Positions 47,522-61,300 of a stretch of DNA of 64,000 nucleotides are shown here, piece after piece (the stretch's first letter is position 1; every line of letters starts with the position of its first letter). The stretch lies in the NCBI GenBank assembly GCA_019155185.1, contig CM032807.1, positions 14,358,200-14,422,199 on the forward strand. Reading direction: 5' to 3'. Source of the DNA: Beaufortia kweichowensis (taxonomy: Eukaryota > Chordata > Actinopteri > Cypriniformes > Gastromyzontidae). The notes below the pieces were generated by a model. The model had not been told where the DNA came from, ran no database searches, and saw only the letters and a list, made by a program, of their open reading frames with translations. Both the position numbers and the translations under genes were made by a program.

Positions 47522-49170
47522 CCAGTTTCTAATCTTCCTGCGGCAGGGCAGAGAGGACACATTGCAGTGGTCAGTAAACAACACAAACACAGCTTTCCAT
47601 GAGAATGCTTTTAACAGTTTGCTAATATTATTCATTAAGTATTACTGGTGTTTACCAAGCATCATGCATCACTATAGATAGATAAGTAGATCTATAAGTC
47701 ATGGCTGAAGGGCAGTTACCACACAATACAAATATTAAAAACCTAAAAGTATTATAAATGCAACTTTCATGAAGTAAATTCACTAAACTGTAAAAATAGT
47801 CTCTGACTGTTGATAATCAAGAACATCACTGCAACACCTGAACAACGCCATATCAAAGATTGAGAACATCATTAAAAACAAGTGGGTAATGTCTAGCGAT
47901 AAAGCAATCTCACATTTCTATTTGTGGATTATATCAAGACATCCACTCTCATAAGTGCTGCTGTCATTAGTATGCAAAAATGCTATTCTGTCACTATTCT
48001 GTATTTTATTTGACAGAGCTGTGATAACATCTTGTTTCTCGCAATCTGACGTGCGATGGAAATGGTATGTACCTGCGACAGTGATAATGAATAAAATCTA
48101 ATCTTTTTCTACATTTAATTTAATTTATGCAAAGGTATGTAGTTATGTGACCTGATTTCATAAGCACATACACTGACCCCAACTGCACAACAGCTTGAGT
48201 GCTTTTATGGCTAGAAGAGACTTTCTGAAATGCTTCCTGGTCTGTTAAGCTGAATAGAGTTTTCATTGTCTTCCAGTTTGACCTTGCTGTGTCTGCAGGC
48301 ATCATTGTGATGTCATTAACGGGAACCGTGGAGTGAGCCCATCGAACTAAACAGACGTTCATTATGCGCCCCTGTGAGTATGTTTAATCACACTATTTTT
48401 TTTCTATGCAGTACATCATATAAATGTATGTGCATGTGGGAAATTTCATTAAAACAATCAGCTATGCAAGGCATTGTGTAAATTCAGATGAAGTGGATGC
48501 AATGGCCATTACTGTAATATGAGTGGAACGTACAGTATCACAGAGAAGCGTTTGCGCATTTAATCATTTAAATTCCATAGACAAGGGTATACTTGTGTTT
48601 TGATTTGAAAACATTACTTTTAGGAAATCATATTTTCCACATCTCAAGTGCCAACACCATAAGCACAGAATTAGTGTTGAATGTGTGATCAAAGCCCTGC
48701 AAAAGTACCATTAATTATTTAGGGTGACGTATGTATTTATGGTTACGGTTTATGCTGCTAAACAAACTGCTTCTCCATGTTAGAAAATATAGCTGTTGAA
48801 GTTACCACATTAGCTCATGGAATTAACTAATGCTGCATTCATATTTTTAATGGAGTTAACACATTTATTGAATTCAATGACATTAAATTGATCCATTTTA
48901 CTTAGCTCTGTGGGATTTCTAAAAACATTGTTTTAACCGCTCTAGGAATGTGCTGTATCAACATGATGAATTATCACTGACACTTCAAGTGCAGTTAAAC
49001 TGTGGAAAGGTGGAAAGGAAAAGTCTCAGGACAGAGAGCAGGCCAGTTAAGATCTAGTAGGATGTCATGAAATGTACTCTCTTCTTCCAGAAGAACATCC
49101 ACTACATTCCATGAAATACTGGGTTGGATCTTCACAATCTGGTTAACGTGGCATCTGGAGGATGACAGTC

Positions 49171-49202
49171 TTAACAGTGTCCAGTATACTGGACACTGTT
49201 AA
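49171..49202. repeat. 32-bp perfect palindrome followed by ATGCAT palindrome
   Basis: Starts TTAACAGTGTCCAGTA and continues as its exact inverse with no spacer. AAAATGCATT and AATGCATTTT at 49201-49224 form a second inverted pair directly after it. Confidence 0.95.
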
Positions 49203-49715
49203 AATGCATTAAAAATGCATTTTAAAAGGACATCACTGTTTCTCTTTGCTGGAGATAAATAATGATGAGACAAGACAAGAGTTCTTTAAACATGATGGCA
49301 ATAAGTTGAAACAAAACATAGCCACAGTATCTTTAAAAATAAAAATGCCAATTAAAATGATAATGTATAAAAATAATGAAACACTACAGCTAAATTAATT
49401 TTTAAAAATCCTTTTTTGATGAGGTTATTCTTTCCTTGATGTTTTATTGATTAGCTTTCATTTCACCGTTCTATTGAGCACAGTTATTTATTTCAATAGG
49501 CAACATTTAACTATGACTGACCTTGTATCTTTTCTGATGCTTTTAGCCTTTCAATGCAATCTTGAAAAGGCCAACTTATTTTTTTCTCTGAACCGAATAA
49601 GTGAGCAGAAAATAAGCAACAATGCCTGACATTATTAAATGCTGATGACTGTAAAACATTTCTGCGATTTGCCAAATCATAACATACACAGTTGCATAGT
49701 GAACAGTCCTGTTAT

Positions 49716-49996
49716 AGGGATAGTTCACCCATTATTATTTAATCACCCTTCAGTTTTTCCAAACCTGTATAAATTTCTTAGTAACACTGAACACATTTCT
49801 AAACCGTTTCAGAAAAAACTACTATGGAAGTCAGTTATGTCACAAAACTTAATTAGTTACAAACGTCAATAAAATATTTCTTTTTTGTTCAATGTATGAA
49901 GAGAAATGTAGAAATGTATACAGGTTTGGAACAACTGGAGGGAGATTTTTCAGTTTTTCAATGAAAAATGTTCATTTTTGGATGAACAATCCCTTA
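49716..49996. repeat. degraded GGGATAGTTCACCC-type element
   Basis: Starts AGGGATAGTTCACCC and ends TTTTGGATGAACAATCCCTT, an imperfect inverse. The interior is diverged, with AAACCTGTAT and its inverse ATACAGGTTT near the ends. Confidence 0.7.
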
Positions 49997-50256
49997 GGAA
50001 GGGAACGGGAAAATGTTAACTTCTGAAAGTATTTATTTAACAATAAACATATACAATATATGGTTAATAATTATTATTAATACTGCATTTGTCTTGCAGT
50101 AATATCATAGTTATTTTAATGAATTTTAATGAATGTGCTTCAGCCTGCACATTAAAAATGTTTTTTTATTCACAACCTTGATCATTATGCACAAATTCCT
50201 GTAGCATATGTTTACCCACAAACACACAAGCAAAGCAGATGAATCCCAAACTCTAG

Positions 50257-50598
50257 TTGAACTCATGTCACGCTATTGTATCTGACAGGGTTGTCCTCTT
50301 TTTAAACTCAATGCGTCACTTAAATTCAATGACTAGAGTCGTGACTGCGTTAATAACCTCTATTATTTCCTATGAAAACCTGCTTGCATCAGCTGCCGCT
50401 GTGCTGAATAAGCCTGTGCAGTCTCTGACAGATCCTCTCCAGTATGGCTCAAGTAATAATATTTCTGATAGCATAATTGAGCCCTTTTTTTCTTTATGCG
50501 ATACAGGTAAGTACAATATGTATGAACAGAGCATTTATTTCGACGATTGGCAACGTTCTTTCTTTAAAAGCAGGCTTTCCGAGAAGGTTCACATATGA
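50257..50598 (+). other. 113-codon open frame, not accepted as a gene
   Basis: An ATG-started frame without domain, signal peptide or membrane segment. CAG/GTAAGTA at 50504-50513 is a perfect splice donor inside it. The stretch 50380-50510 is more complex than its AT-rich surroundings, so conserved non-coding sequence or a lone exon are options. Confidence 0.2.
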
Positions 50599-50929
50599 GA
50601 CATGTTGAGAATGTGCTTTTTCATTCTCATCACACTGGTTGCCGCTTAGTCATGAAAAGTGATTTCTCTCAGCGTCTTGGTTTTGGCAGCTTGCCTGAAG
50701 GACAGCCCTTATGTCTTTGGCCACTTTTAGTGAATCTTTGGAGTAGGAGGTGTAGGATGGGAGGAATTATTCTTTATACCTTCTTCTGACTGTCCACTCT
50801 TTATTGCCACGATTAAAATATATGATGTTGAGTTTAGAATATAGTTTTGTAGTGATAGCTAGCATTTTCAACCATTTTAATTTCCATAATTCAGTTTATT
50901 TGGAAAACAAATGCATTATTAACAATAAT

Positions 50930-51172
50930 TCTTCTACAGCATTTAATAATCTTAGTTAATGTTAGCATTTACTAGAACATGTTTTAAATCAAAGCTTGTA
51001 CCTGTTAACATTAGCTAATGCACAATTAACTTATGAACAATTGTACTGGCATCAACTAACATTATCAAAGATTATTAAACTCTGAAAACTCTATTTCTCA
51101 TTGCTAGTTCACGTTAGCTAATGCGTGTACTAATGTTTAACAAATACAACCTTACTGTAAAGTTTTACCAAC
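50930..51172. repeat. widespread teleost repeat (TTAGTTAATGTTAGCA type)
   Basis: Repeated inverted TTAGTTAATGTTAGC/TAACATTAGCTAATGC units and the end ACAACCTTACTGTAAAG match a very common fish repeat from memory. Family name not assigned. Confidence 0.65.
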
Positions 51173-51214
51173 ATTATATATAAAAAACAGAAATATTTAA
51201 CAAGGTGGGAGTTG

Positions 51215-51285
51215 TGGGACCAAGAGGTTGTTATTCGCTTGTTAAGTTGTGATATCATTTCCGGGTTCAATCCTTCAATCTTTTT
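51215..51285 (+). repeat. possible tRNA-derived SINE fragment
   Basis: B-box-like GGTTCAATCC at 51264-51273 with a degenerate A-box upstream. Confidence 0.3.
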
Positions 51286-51304
51286 AAGTGAAACTACTAT
51301 TTAA

Positions 51305-51420
51305 ACAGCCATTTATGAAAACGTTTTATTTATATCACACATTTGTAAGCTCACATTGCACACTACAGTCTCCAGGCTCACGGATCTCCAACAGTAATAT
51401 TTTCATTAATAATTCACAAA
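51305..51420 (+). repeat. interspersed repeat, pair with 18835-18975
   Basis: CAGCCATTTATGA, TTATATCACA, ACATTGCACACTACAGTCTC and CAACAGTAATATTTT follow the same order as at 18835-18975. Confidence 0.55.
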
Positions 51421-51839
51421 GAAATTGCCATCTGGAATTCTGTTATTGAGATAAAGGTTAGAATTGTGTTTTTTTATTAGTTTTATCACACCATAGGTGT
51501 ATTTTTGCATTATTTGTTTTTTGGCATCTGATAGTGTGTTTGGACCCGGAAGAGATGATGAGTGACATCAGACTTAACAAGTGGATTAGTCAATGCTTTT
51601 AGGGCTTAAGTGATTAGCTTGAGAATGCAAAAAATGAAGCCAACAAGATGGAGGATTGGTAATGTCAAAAATAAATTCTCTGAAAATAGTTTCAGACCAA
51701 GGGGGATGAACAGCAAGCTTTTCAATTTTGCAAAGACAAGATTACAAAGAATAATGCTGCAGTATAACACACTGTATATGTGTATTAAGTAAATAAATAG
51801 TCAATTTTGCTTTAATGTTGATTTTTCACTCCCCGCCTT

Positions 51840-52060
51840 TCTCATGCAGGTAAGGCTGAAATAACTCACAATTTCCTCCGAGAAATAATTCACAGTCCAT
51901 AGGCTTCTGAATTAGCTGTTAGCAGGCTGGAACATTAACTGATATGTTCTTGTCAGCAGCTATAATCACAGTGATTTGGCCAAATAAACGCTCCCTCCAA
52001 ACCGCAATCTTTCTTCCTCAAGCAGGCTGCTAGCTTAGCTCACCACATGCCACACTTTTG
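51840..52060. promoter_or_regulatory. candidate conserved non-coding stretch
   Basis: Higher-complexity sequence with GAATTAGCTGTTAGCAGGCT and ATCACAGTGATTTGGCC in an AT-rich desert. Starts beside a donor-like CAG/GTAAGG. Function is an inference. Confidence 0.2.
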
Positions 52061-52376
52061 CCTCTGCTATATATAGCAGTCATCATCATCGGCTTTTAGA
52101 GAGCTTTCATCCCTTTTCTCCTTTCTTTTTCTTTCTTTTTTTTGTATTAACCGCACCACTGGCTCTCTTTTCCTAAAGTGCTTTCCTGCAGCTTGCTGTA
52201 CGTCTCCTGATGTGTCCTCGCAGAGGTCACGCATGGCATTGTTCTTGACTCTTTCCCCTCTGAATGGTCAAACAAAGTTAACTCCTACTAATATTATGCA
52301 TTGTTAATGTATGTTATTGGAATTAATATAAAAAACATATGAATATTTGGTAATCAGTTACCTTATGAACTATGGA

Positions 52377-52430
52377 TTGTTCCAACTTTTTTCATAAAAC
52401 ACAAAAGGAGAAATTTTGAAGGTTAGTGTT
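52377..52430. repeat. small fragment of GGGATAGTTCACCC-type element
   Basis: TAAAACACAAAAGGAGAAAT and TTTTGAAGGTTAGTG resemble the internal AACACAAAAGAAGATATTTT block of this repeat type. Confidence 0.35.
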
Positions 52431-54562
52431 CAGTTCAAAATATCGATCAAAGTCTTGGTGATGGTTTTTACACTTTAGATGCTAAGATGAGGAATATAGT
52501 GTCACATGTAAATATTTATTTATTTACTATGATTCCAAGGAAGAATTTACTGTATCATCATCATATTAAAACCTTGGGCATTTTGTTGTTTCTGTTAAAA
52601 CCATATAGGCAAAAGTAAAGCTAATTTATATTTTTTCAACAATGTTGAGTTGTTACTGATCATACTTATCTTTTCAGATACATTAAATCGAAACTGAAGT
52701 GGTGAAGTTACAAAGATGCACAGATTACCATAGAATCATAAAAATGTTTTTTTAAATTACACGGTAGCTAGATGTTCACCATTAATATCCACCAATTTAG
52801 CACAATGCATCAACAAATCATTCCTCCTAGGGTCAGATCTTTTCAACCAATCAGCTGATTTGGCTCAAAACCGGTGTGTCGCTCAGTCTCTACATGATGT
52901 TGTTAGGAGGCATTTCTAGCCCTGGTTGTTATAGAAACAGTTCTAAACAAATCACCGCTTACTGATGACAAGTAAGTAACGCGAGTTCCACTCACTTTGC
53001 TACTGAAAGTCGCTCTTCATTTGCATAAAGTTAAACATTTCCCAACTTTACCGCATCGCTGGACACGCCCACATCCTGTCCAGCGGTCACTGTCGCTTGT
53101 GTCGCCAGAATTAGCAGAGCTTCCTTTGAAATGAACAAGAATGTGTCACTGTTGCGCTGCAAGTCACGGCTGTGTGAACAGGTCTTAAGATACGAAAAAT
53201 AGTTGGATGAACTACTATTATGTCAAGATATTTTTAATGGTATTTTGACACTCTTTTTGAAGCTCAAAAGCTAGAGAACAGTAGCTCATACAGCTACATT
53301 CTTCAAAAACAGTTCAGAGTTCAATTATTTATAAATAGATTTATTTTGGGGTGAACTATTCTTATTAGCCTGGTTAATGACAGCTACCACACAGTTACTA
53401 AAGCAAATGTAGATATCATCCCATGGTGGCTATCTGCCCCCATCAGTAGGCTCATTATACAGTGAATGACCCCATTATATCACAGGGAAACTGCTATTTC
53501 CCTCGACGACCCTCAAGCGTTGATTTGAGAGATCCCTTGGGACCTAATTTAATTTGATGACCTATGTCAGACCACTCTTCAACCTGAGCATTATAATATC
53601 TACCACATTAAAAAGCAAAAGGCCTAGACTGCATTTAGTTTGGGGTTTATTGATGCCAGTGTGTGATTGCTAGTGACACTCTAGCCATCTGGACTTATAA
53701 AACATTGAGCCAGCAATAATGTGTCTCACTGTAACAGAGCTCTGCAATAAAAGTTTACATTGAAAAGAATTTGCTTAATTTACTGCCTAAACATATTGCT
53801 GGATGCTGAAGATATAAAAGACTGACAGATCTTTTATTTGTATTTTTGTATAGTAGTTTTATTATACCAGCTGTGTAAACACATTTAAGATAAAAAAGAA
53901 TGCTAAACAATAGCTTTCTCCAGGTATTATATAATGCAAATCGTTCACCATCAATCCATACCATTCTGGTATCATGTCTTAAATAATAAAACACAAAATA
54001 CCCCAGGCACTGAAGTTTACAGCAATACCAGAAACTTTTTAAAACTCTTACATTTCTCCACTCGCATTTACAATTCTGAGTATTCTGAAGAGAAAATGCT
54101 GACTGATCATAGCAAGGGATCAACCCTAAGCCACAAAGATATACCCTGACCATTTCCTTTCAAACTATACATTTTTATTGCATCAAAAACATCAGCAAAA
54201 ACGTCAAAACCAGCAGCACTTTCAGTAAGAGGAATTTTCAGGTCGGCTACTGTATTCAGTGTTTGATATCTGCCCACCTGCCCACTCGTGATGTGGTAAG
54301 ATTATTTTTATTTAGTATATTAAAGCCTAATACAAGGTTTTGTAAACCTGTCACAATGTAATACAGGCCATGCAAAGAATGTCTTATTCCTTTTTCTAAA
54401 ACCCTCATGTTTTCATATAATATTCTAGCCCAATTTGAACTTTATTCAGTTCTCCCTCTATAGTTCCCATAAAAATAAGACACTACACCTTTAATCTTCT
54501 TCCACCTTTTCATTTCATTTCTTTATAAAACTACTAGATCACACCCAAAAGCCATCTCTATC

Positions 54563-55030
54563 CGGGCAATTCCAACGTTATGGATGTGACATTTTCAGTC
54601 AAAACCTGAATTATATATTCTCACAGTATGTATTTATTTATTTTTACTAAATTAATATTTCCACGCCCTGTTGACCAGATATCCAAAAAAATAATAAGTA
54701 TCTATTTTAAAAAATGGGAATATACATGCTTATGGACATGACAAAAAAGACAAAAAGAAAACTTTTTGAGAGGCAACATACTTTATAGGATTTATGTGAA
54801 TTAAAATGCACAAACCCAAAGCAATAATACCCAACAAATGGAGAAAAGATGAATCTTCAAAGAACATAAAATAGTATAATATAAAATTCAATTTTAATGA
54901 TAATGTTAATTTCATGTGACTATGAAAAAATTATGCTTTAAACATAAACTTTGAGAGAGACCTCTCATGAGTATTTAAACCACCAAATACTGACATCTGA
55001 ACTATCAGATGTATGGTGAAAACCTTTTGT
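54563..55030 (+). repeat. interspersed repeat, GGGCAATTC family, copy 6 (longest)
   Basis: Begins GGGCAATTCCAACGTTATGG then ATGTGACATTTTCAGTC. It contains all blocks seen in the other copies up to GACATCTGAACTATCAG. The right GAATTGCCC end is not seen. Confidence 0.75.
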
Positions 55031-58000
55031 AAAAACTTGAAGACTTGCCTCTCTATCGTACTCTTTATATTTTAATCTATAATTTAATCCTCTTGTGTTT
55101 TTTTCTCTTTTAATGTTCAATCTAAAGGCTATAGCCACCTTCTTTACTTTAGTGATATTTGGAGATCAGGATTCCATCTACATGGGCCTAACATGCTCCC
55201 GGGTAACAAACAACAATATCTGTACAATTTCATCATGTGGCCAAGCAGTTCTCCTAAACCTTACTCTTTTTCTAAGCATGGTGTTGTGCCGTTAAATTAA
55301 ATTTTTAAAGTATTGTATTTTGTTCATATTGTTACATATTTACACAAAAGTTTTAAAGATGAACTGTTTTTGGCACAAAACGTGTATAAACAATTATTAA
55401 AAAACATTATAATTGGAAAAACAACCTTTTTGATACAACCTGTTTATTAGATCACCACTATTTTAAAATGGGGCAGAAAGTGTTTGTGTTTCGCTGATAA
55501 ATGCAATAAAGAAAGAAATGGGACACCAAAACCACTTTAGCACAATGTTTTCCCAATATCTCACTGATGTCCTAATTTAGAGAGAAGCTGTTCATTTTCA
55601 TCTGCTTATTAGAGCCAAACAGATGTGTTTGAAGTCATTTATCAAAGAATCAATATGGCAATGAAGTTTCTCATCTAATTGCTGTCATGCCACTAATAGC
55701 TGTAACAGCACTTTGCACTGGACAGACACTGCAGGGTTTCTGCAAGAAATGATCTTTTCTGTTTTCTTCACTGCCAAGAAACTCAAAGCCCTTGATGATG
55801 CTGTATCTTGCAAAAGCATAAGGTTGAAAAAATTATTAATATAATGGGACACGGTACTTTTAAATACTATATTGCTGGAAAATGCTGTTGCAATGAAATG
55901 GCAAACTGATGACATGATGTTTCTTCAAAATCATTTTTTTTCAATAAAAACACTGGTTCTGTTGATCACCGCATGCGGGTTTGTCCATCAGTCATAAAGC
56001 CAATCCCAAGGCACATTAGGAGCCAATAAAACATTGCCGCTGCCTCTGTTTGCCCCAGTGCACTCTGGGAGATGGTTTTGACGGCTGACCACATTAAGAT
56101 GTATGGTGGTGTGTGGCATGAGGGACCTGTCCTACATATAACCAGTAGCTACATGGCACTTCTGCCAAAATTCTTTGCAAGGTCTTTATAAAAAAATTTG
56201 TAAAAAGTAACCAGTTTATTTTTAAACATTGCCTATTATAATTAGTTTATGCTAGAAACCTTAAGGTTACATATAATTTCTAATCATTTTTTTGATTAGC
56301 AGGTTTCATTAATTTATTAAAAACGTTGTAGCAGGTGTAAAACGTTTTGAACTTTGCACATGGTTGTGAGATTTTGTTCATTAAAACTGTGTTAAAACGT
56401 TAAACAGGAACGTTGGGCAAACATTTGTTTAATTTTGTTTCATTATGTTTTACATTCATCCATACCTCTCTTTGTTGAAGCATTTAACTGTTTTTGTCGC
56501 TGTGTAAATGTGTAGAAATGATCATAATAAATTGAAATTACTCAAGGATGTTAAATAATTAAGTCCACCAGTTGGGAAGATTTTGAAGACAAATACATCT
56601 GCTTTGATGCAGGATGCTTTGTTAACATAAACCAATCCTGATTCACTGTCACATACGGTGATTCCAAATATATTTGGTTGTATACAAAACTAATGTCATG
56701 TAGCTACACAGAGAAGTAGTTTATAAACAGAGGATCATTCCTTTTGTTGCCACATATTGTTGATCAAGCAACAGACCAACAGATGAGATCTGCTTAATAT
56801 CTCTCAGACAGCAATGAGATTAAATGGAGAGCAAATTAAAAAGTTTCCTGTGTCTTATTGTGATAAACTGGGGATGGAGACCGTGTTTGTGTCCATATGC
56901 AGGAAGTTTACTTTTAAAAATCTAAATCAGCAGGCAGAGAGACATAGTCGAAATCCAGTCCAGAATGGACAATAAGCAGATCCAATAAATCTAATTACCA
57001 GAATGGACAGCCCAACTAGACAAACATTTTTATGACATTTAAACAAAACCAGCTATTGTCTGTTTTATGTTTCACATTTTGGTGTTTTGCAAGTCTATGA
57101 CTGTGTTCACACTGTCTAATTTTTGTACATATCCACCTGGAATCCAATCATATCAAGTGTAAAGCATAAAATAAATTGCATGACACAGTTTTTACAAATC
57201 AGATTTAAGCTACATGCACATGTGGTTTAAAATGCTATTCAATTTGCATTTTTTTTTAAATCTGCACAGATCAGATTTCCAAATGAAACACAAATGAAAC
57301 ACGGATCTATCTAAATCAAACACAATGGAGAACTCCATCAATTCCTCAAAGTGCAACCTATAAAAGAGCAACCAAAACTAAAGCTTCTCTTGAAAGTGAA
57401 GTGACATGATCTAGACCAAATCATGCCCGATGTATCGTCTACTAGCTGAACTGTTTGACTTTTAGAAATTCTCAAAAAGAAAAGGCAACATTACCATTTA
57501 TCTCAGAAGCTGTTGCTTTGTAAATGGGAACAAATAATTCACAAACTAGCGGTGTGAATATCACATGACAAATTATTCAAAAGCCACAGGAAAATGTTGT
57601 CATGATAATGATGACTGGCTAAAAGCACACAAGCATGTACACGGTCTCAATCGCTTCATCAATATTGTGAGTTGTGACATGAAAGGCAATAATACAAATC
57701 CATTTCATCCATTTAAGGACCTTAAAAAAACATGTGCACTGGTAAAACCCCTACTGTTATGTGATAAAATGAATCAGATTTATATTTTGTTTGTACAAAA
57801 CACATGGGTGAATCTTTCAGGTGAATGAATTCAAAATTGAAATGATTGGTATAAAATCTTTTGGGTTTGTAAAATGATCTGCTTTATTTGCTTTATATAT
57901 CGGGATGCAGCACTGCAGAATCTGTTTTGGTATTCACAGAGTCTCTCTGTCTCTCCTACCATTGCATGATGAGATATGCACGTTGGAGCGAATGCCTCCG

Positions 58001-58239
58001 TGGTAATGCGGCGTGAATTAAGGGCGTTCTGTCTTGCTGCATCCTTCTCTTCTCACCTGCCTCCGGGGTCAACACCTCACTGTCTGATCTCATGCCACTC
58101 CTGTTTAAATCCACACACAGACTCAACAGTTTATCCAGACCTTATCTTTCTGCTGCAGCAAATCCATTTCCATGATAGTTTAGAACAGTGTTTCCTGAAA
58201 CTGGTACCGAAGTAGCCCTAACACCACACACCTGGTTCA
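55031..58239. other. intergenic, nothing recognised
   Basis: AT-rich sequence with short open frames lacking domains; no clear repeat or exon recognised. Confidence 0.5.
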
Positions 58240-58244
58240 ATATA

Positions 58245-58345
58245 TTAGTAGAGAACTGCTCCGTGGACGAAATCATATACTCGATTTTTCATGACTTGTT
58301 CACGATAAAGCACTAGCCTCAAGTACCTTATTGCGAAACTGTTAC
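58245..58345 (-). repeat. interspersed repeat, pair with 63000-63355
   Basis: CACGATAAAGCACTAGCCTC then AAGTACCTTATTGC is the near-exact inverse of 63230-63263. Confidence 0.6.
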
Positions 58346-61300
58346 AACACCACAAATATTAAGAGCAAGGGACACGCCATGCAGTTCAATAAGAGTTCAA
58401 TAATTCCTGCTCTTTACTCTTTCCAAACTTGCTGTGCGGCTTTATCACAGATTTGCTGAACGATCCAATTTCTTAAGCAATCCCAAAAAGACAGTGTACT
58501 GCATTTGTCTTGTGGTGTTTTACCATGTTCTTAATATAATCCATGTTGCACACAAAATATTCCAAAAGAAAGATACAAAACACTCTCTCAGGCAACACAA
58601 CTCTCATGGAATTGAAAACAAAAGGCCTTGGGAGTACGAGTACTAGTGACACTTTAATGAAGATGAACGCGAAAACTGTTTTATTTACTTTGGTACAACA
58701 AACACTTTTGCTACCATTGTGGGCTTCAATTGATGTGGTTGCTTTTTTCTAATAATTGTATGTTTTTGTATGACTCACATCATACGAATTTGCCATCTCA
58801 TAAAATATGCACTCCCATGAATTCCTGTGAGATCAAGTTGAAACACCATACAATTTAGCTAGAATATGTCTACGTAAGCATTTAGTTGTGGCATGAAACT
58901 AAATACAATGAAATGGATGACTGTCATCATGTTTTGAAATAGCTCATGCTGAAAACAGCAACATCCCTTTTCTTAAATGTCAGCACTACACTCACTGACC
59001 CTGAGCTTACATGCCACATGCTGTGATTTGAAGAGGTTCCCTGCACTGCACTAGTCCAAACTCTATCCTTTCGTCCAGCATGACCCCTGACCTGCAGTGA
59101 ATATGATGCTGTCTTTCACACTGAAAGATGCTTGCCCATCTAAACTCATCAGGACTATCCTCTACTTTCCGGTCATTCAGAGTCAAATTCTTTTAATTAA
59201 TTTAAACATTGTTTTCCAACTTGCTATTATTTGGTTGGAGCCTCATGTTTTTGTTTTGCAAGCAACATATTACAACCTTTAGTTATGTTTCAAAGTTGAG
59301 TTCCCTTTAGCTGGTTTAAAAAAACATTAGTGTTGTGTTGCATGTGTTGACACTAAATAACGTTTGACCATTGCTACCAATCAGTTTCGTTTATTTGTAA
59401 TGTGTGAACTTTGTACACGGTCCCTTACCTACCATTTCTGCCATATTAAATTAGCGAAATCTGCTTTTTTATTTATTCATTTGACAGATGTTAAACGTCA
59501 TAATAGATATAGTAAAGACTTTCACTGAAGGTTCTATTTCAAAGAAGAAACTGCTATAGCTTCAGGGTAAAATTACATAAAGGTGAATAAATAATGACAA
59601 TGTTCATTTTTTGGTTATCTATCTCTTTATCCATGGCATAATTGCTGTCACCCACAGCGTCCAAAGGTTTATTACATTAATTGACCATTTAAAAGGCATA
59701 TGGGAAGGCAGGCCTATATACACATTATCAGTGCTATTAGAAACACAGCTTATCGCTTCATCATAAAATCACGTGTGGGAAACAGTTTTGACAGATAGTC
59801 ATTATTAGACGTAATCTGGGAAGCAGTATGAAATGCGATAATTGAAAAAGCACTGGGTGTTTCACTGGTGACATTAAAAGAGCACAAAAACAAACAAAAC
59901 CTCACAGGGAAAGTAGGAAGTGATTTTCATGGACAATTTCCTCATGTAATAATGTCTCACAGCAATGAATGCCTCAATGTTATGATCTTATTGAAGACTA
60001 GTACAGCAGTACAAAATGTCCTTTAAATTCTCCAAAGTGAAGCCCTGCGGTCTGGCCGACTCGCAGCTGTTGAAATAAACTGACACAAATGAAAAGACTA
60101 AAATATTGCATCCGCAGGGCGGCAGCTGTGACTTTGGTATCTTCCTCACGTATCCGAGGTTGAGCGTTCTTTTATACAGCATACGTTCATAAAGTGTCTG
60201 CTGCTCTCTGTAGTGCAACCCGAGGGCATCAAATGATTAGATGTGAAAGCTGAAGCCTCTCCGCTCACATAGCACTGCATTACAGCACCTATTAAGCAAA
60301 CTCTCGCAGCAAAAAGAAAACGTCTAGACGATGTTCTTTTCATTTTACTTTGAAGTTTAATTAAGCCAGAAGTTTACGTCAGCTACTGTAACTTAGCTTT
60401 GCAAAAGAAAGTGAGCTTTTGCTCCTCCTATTGTATTGTAGAGTCTGTATTGTATTTTATTTTATTGTTTTAAATAAAAAAAATACATTTATTAAAAAAA
60501 TAAAAAATAAATGCAGTTGCATGCTGATTAGATCTTGATTGGCTTGGTTGTTTCAGATTCCTGTATGTGTGAGGCACAAAGTAATAAAGCAAATTCATGG
60601 CTGACTGACAACTCAATAGAGACAAACCGTACTCTTATAAACATTCGCTTTGCTGTCTGATTTTTACCTCATTTGTGACTGAATGTCATTTGTAAATACT
60701 TTATGTAATAGGTATTGAGTGCTATGCATTCGTTCATTCATTAAAAGTGTTTTTCCATGAGTAAAATTAAGGGGTGTTGACTATGCAACTGGATGTGAGA
60801 TCCACACACACACATTATTCCACAAGCTGTTAATAAAGTTTTTTGTTTGGTCTACACTGGCATTATATTTTTCTGAAACATAATGCTTAAATATATACTG
60901 TATATTTCTATATTTCACATATGCTGCCATAATAATTGTTTTGTGGGTGAATGGAAAACTGCGTTGTACAGTATTGCTTATGTTTACATGGTTATAATGT
61001 AATATATATGTCATGACTTTTATTTTGTAAACACGTTAACATCCTGTTGTAGTCCATGTCCATGTTTTTTTGTTGTTTATTTTGGCCCTCTGGTTGTCTA
61101 TATATAATACGTAATTACACCTGTGTTGTCTTCGGTTTGTTAATGTTGTGTAGATGGGTCACAATAAAGAAATCAAATCTAATCATCATGCATTATATCT
61201 CTCTTTTATATCTCTGCACACACAGTTTTCTCCAGAACAGGAAGCAAGTAAATTGAAAATATATTAAAATGTTCACATTTTGCATAATTTTATTCAAATC

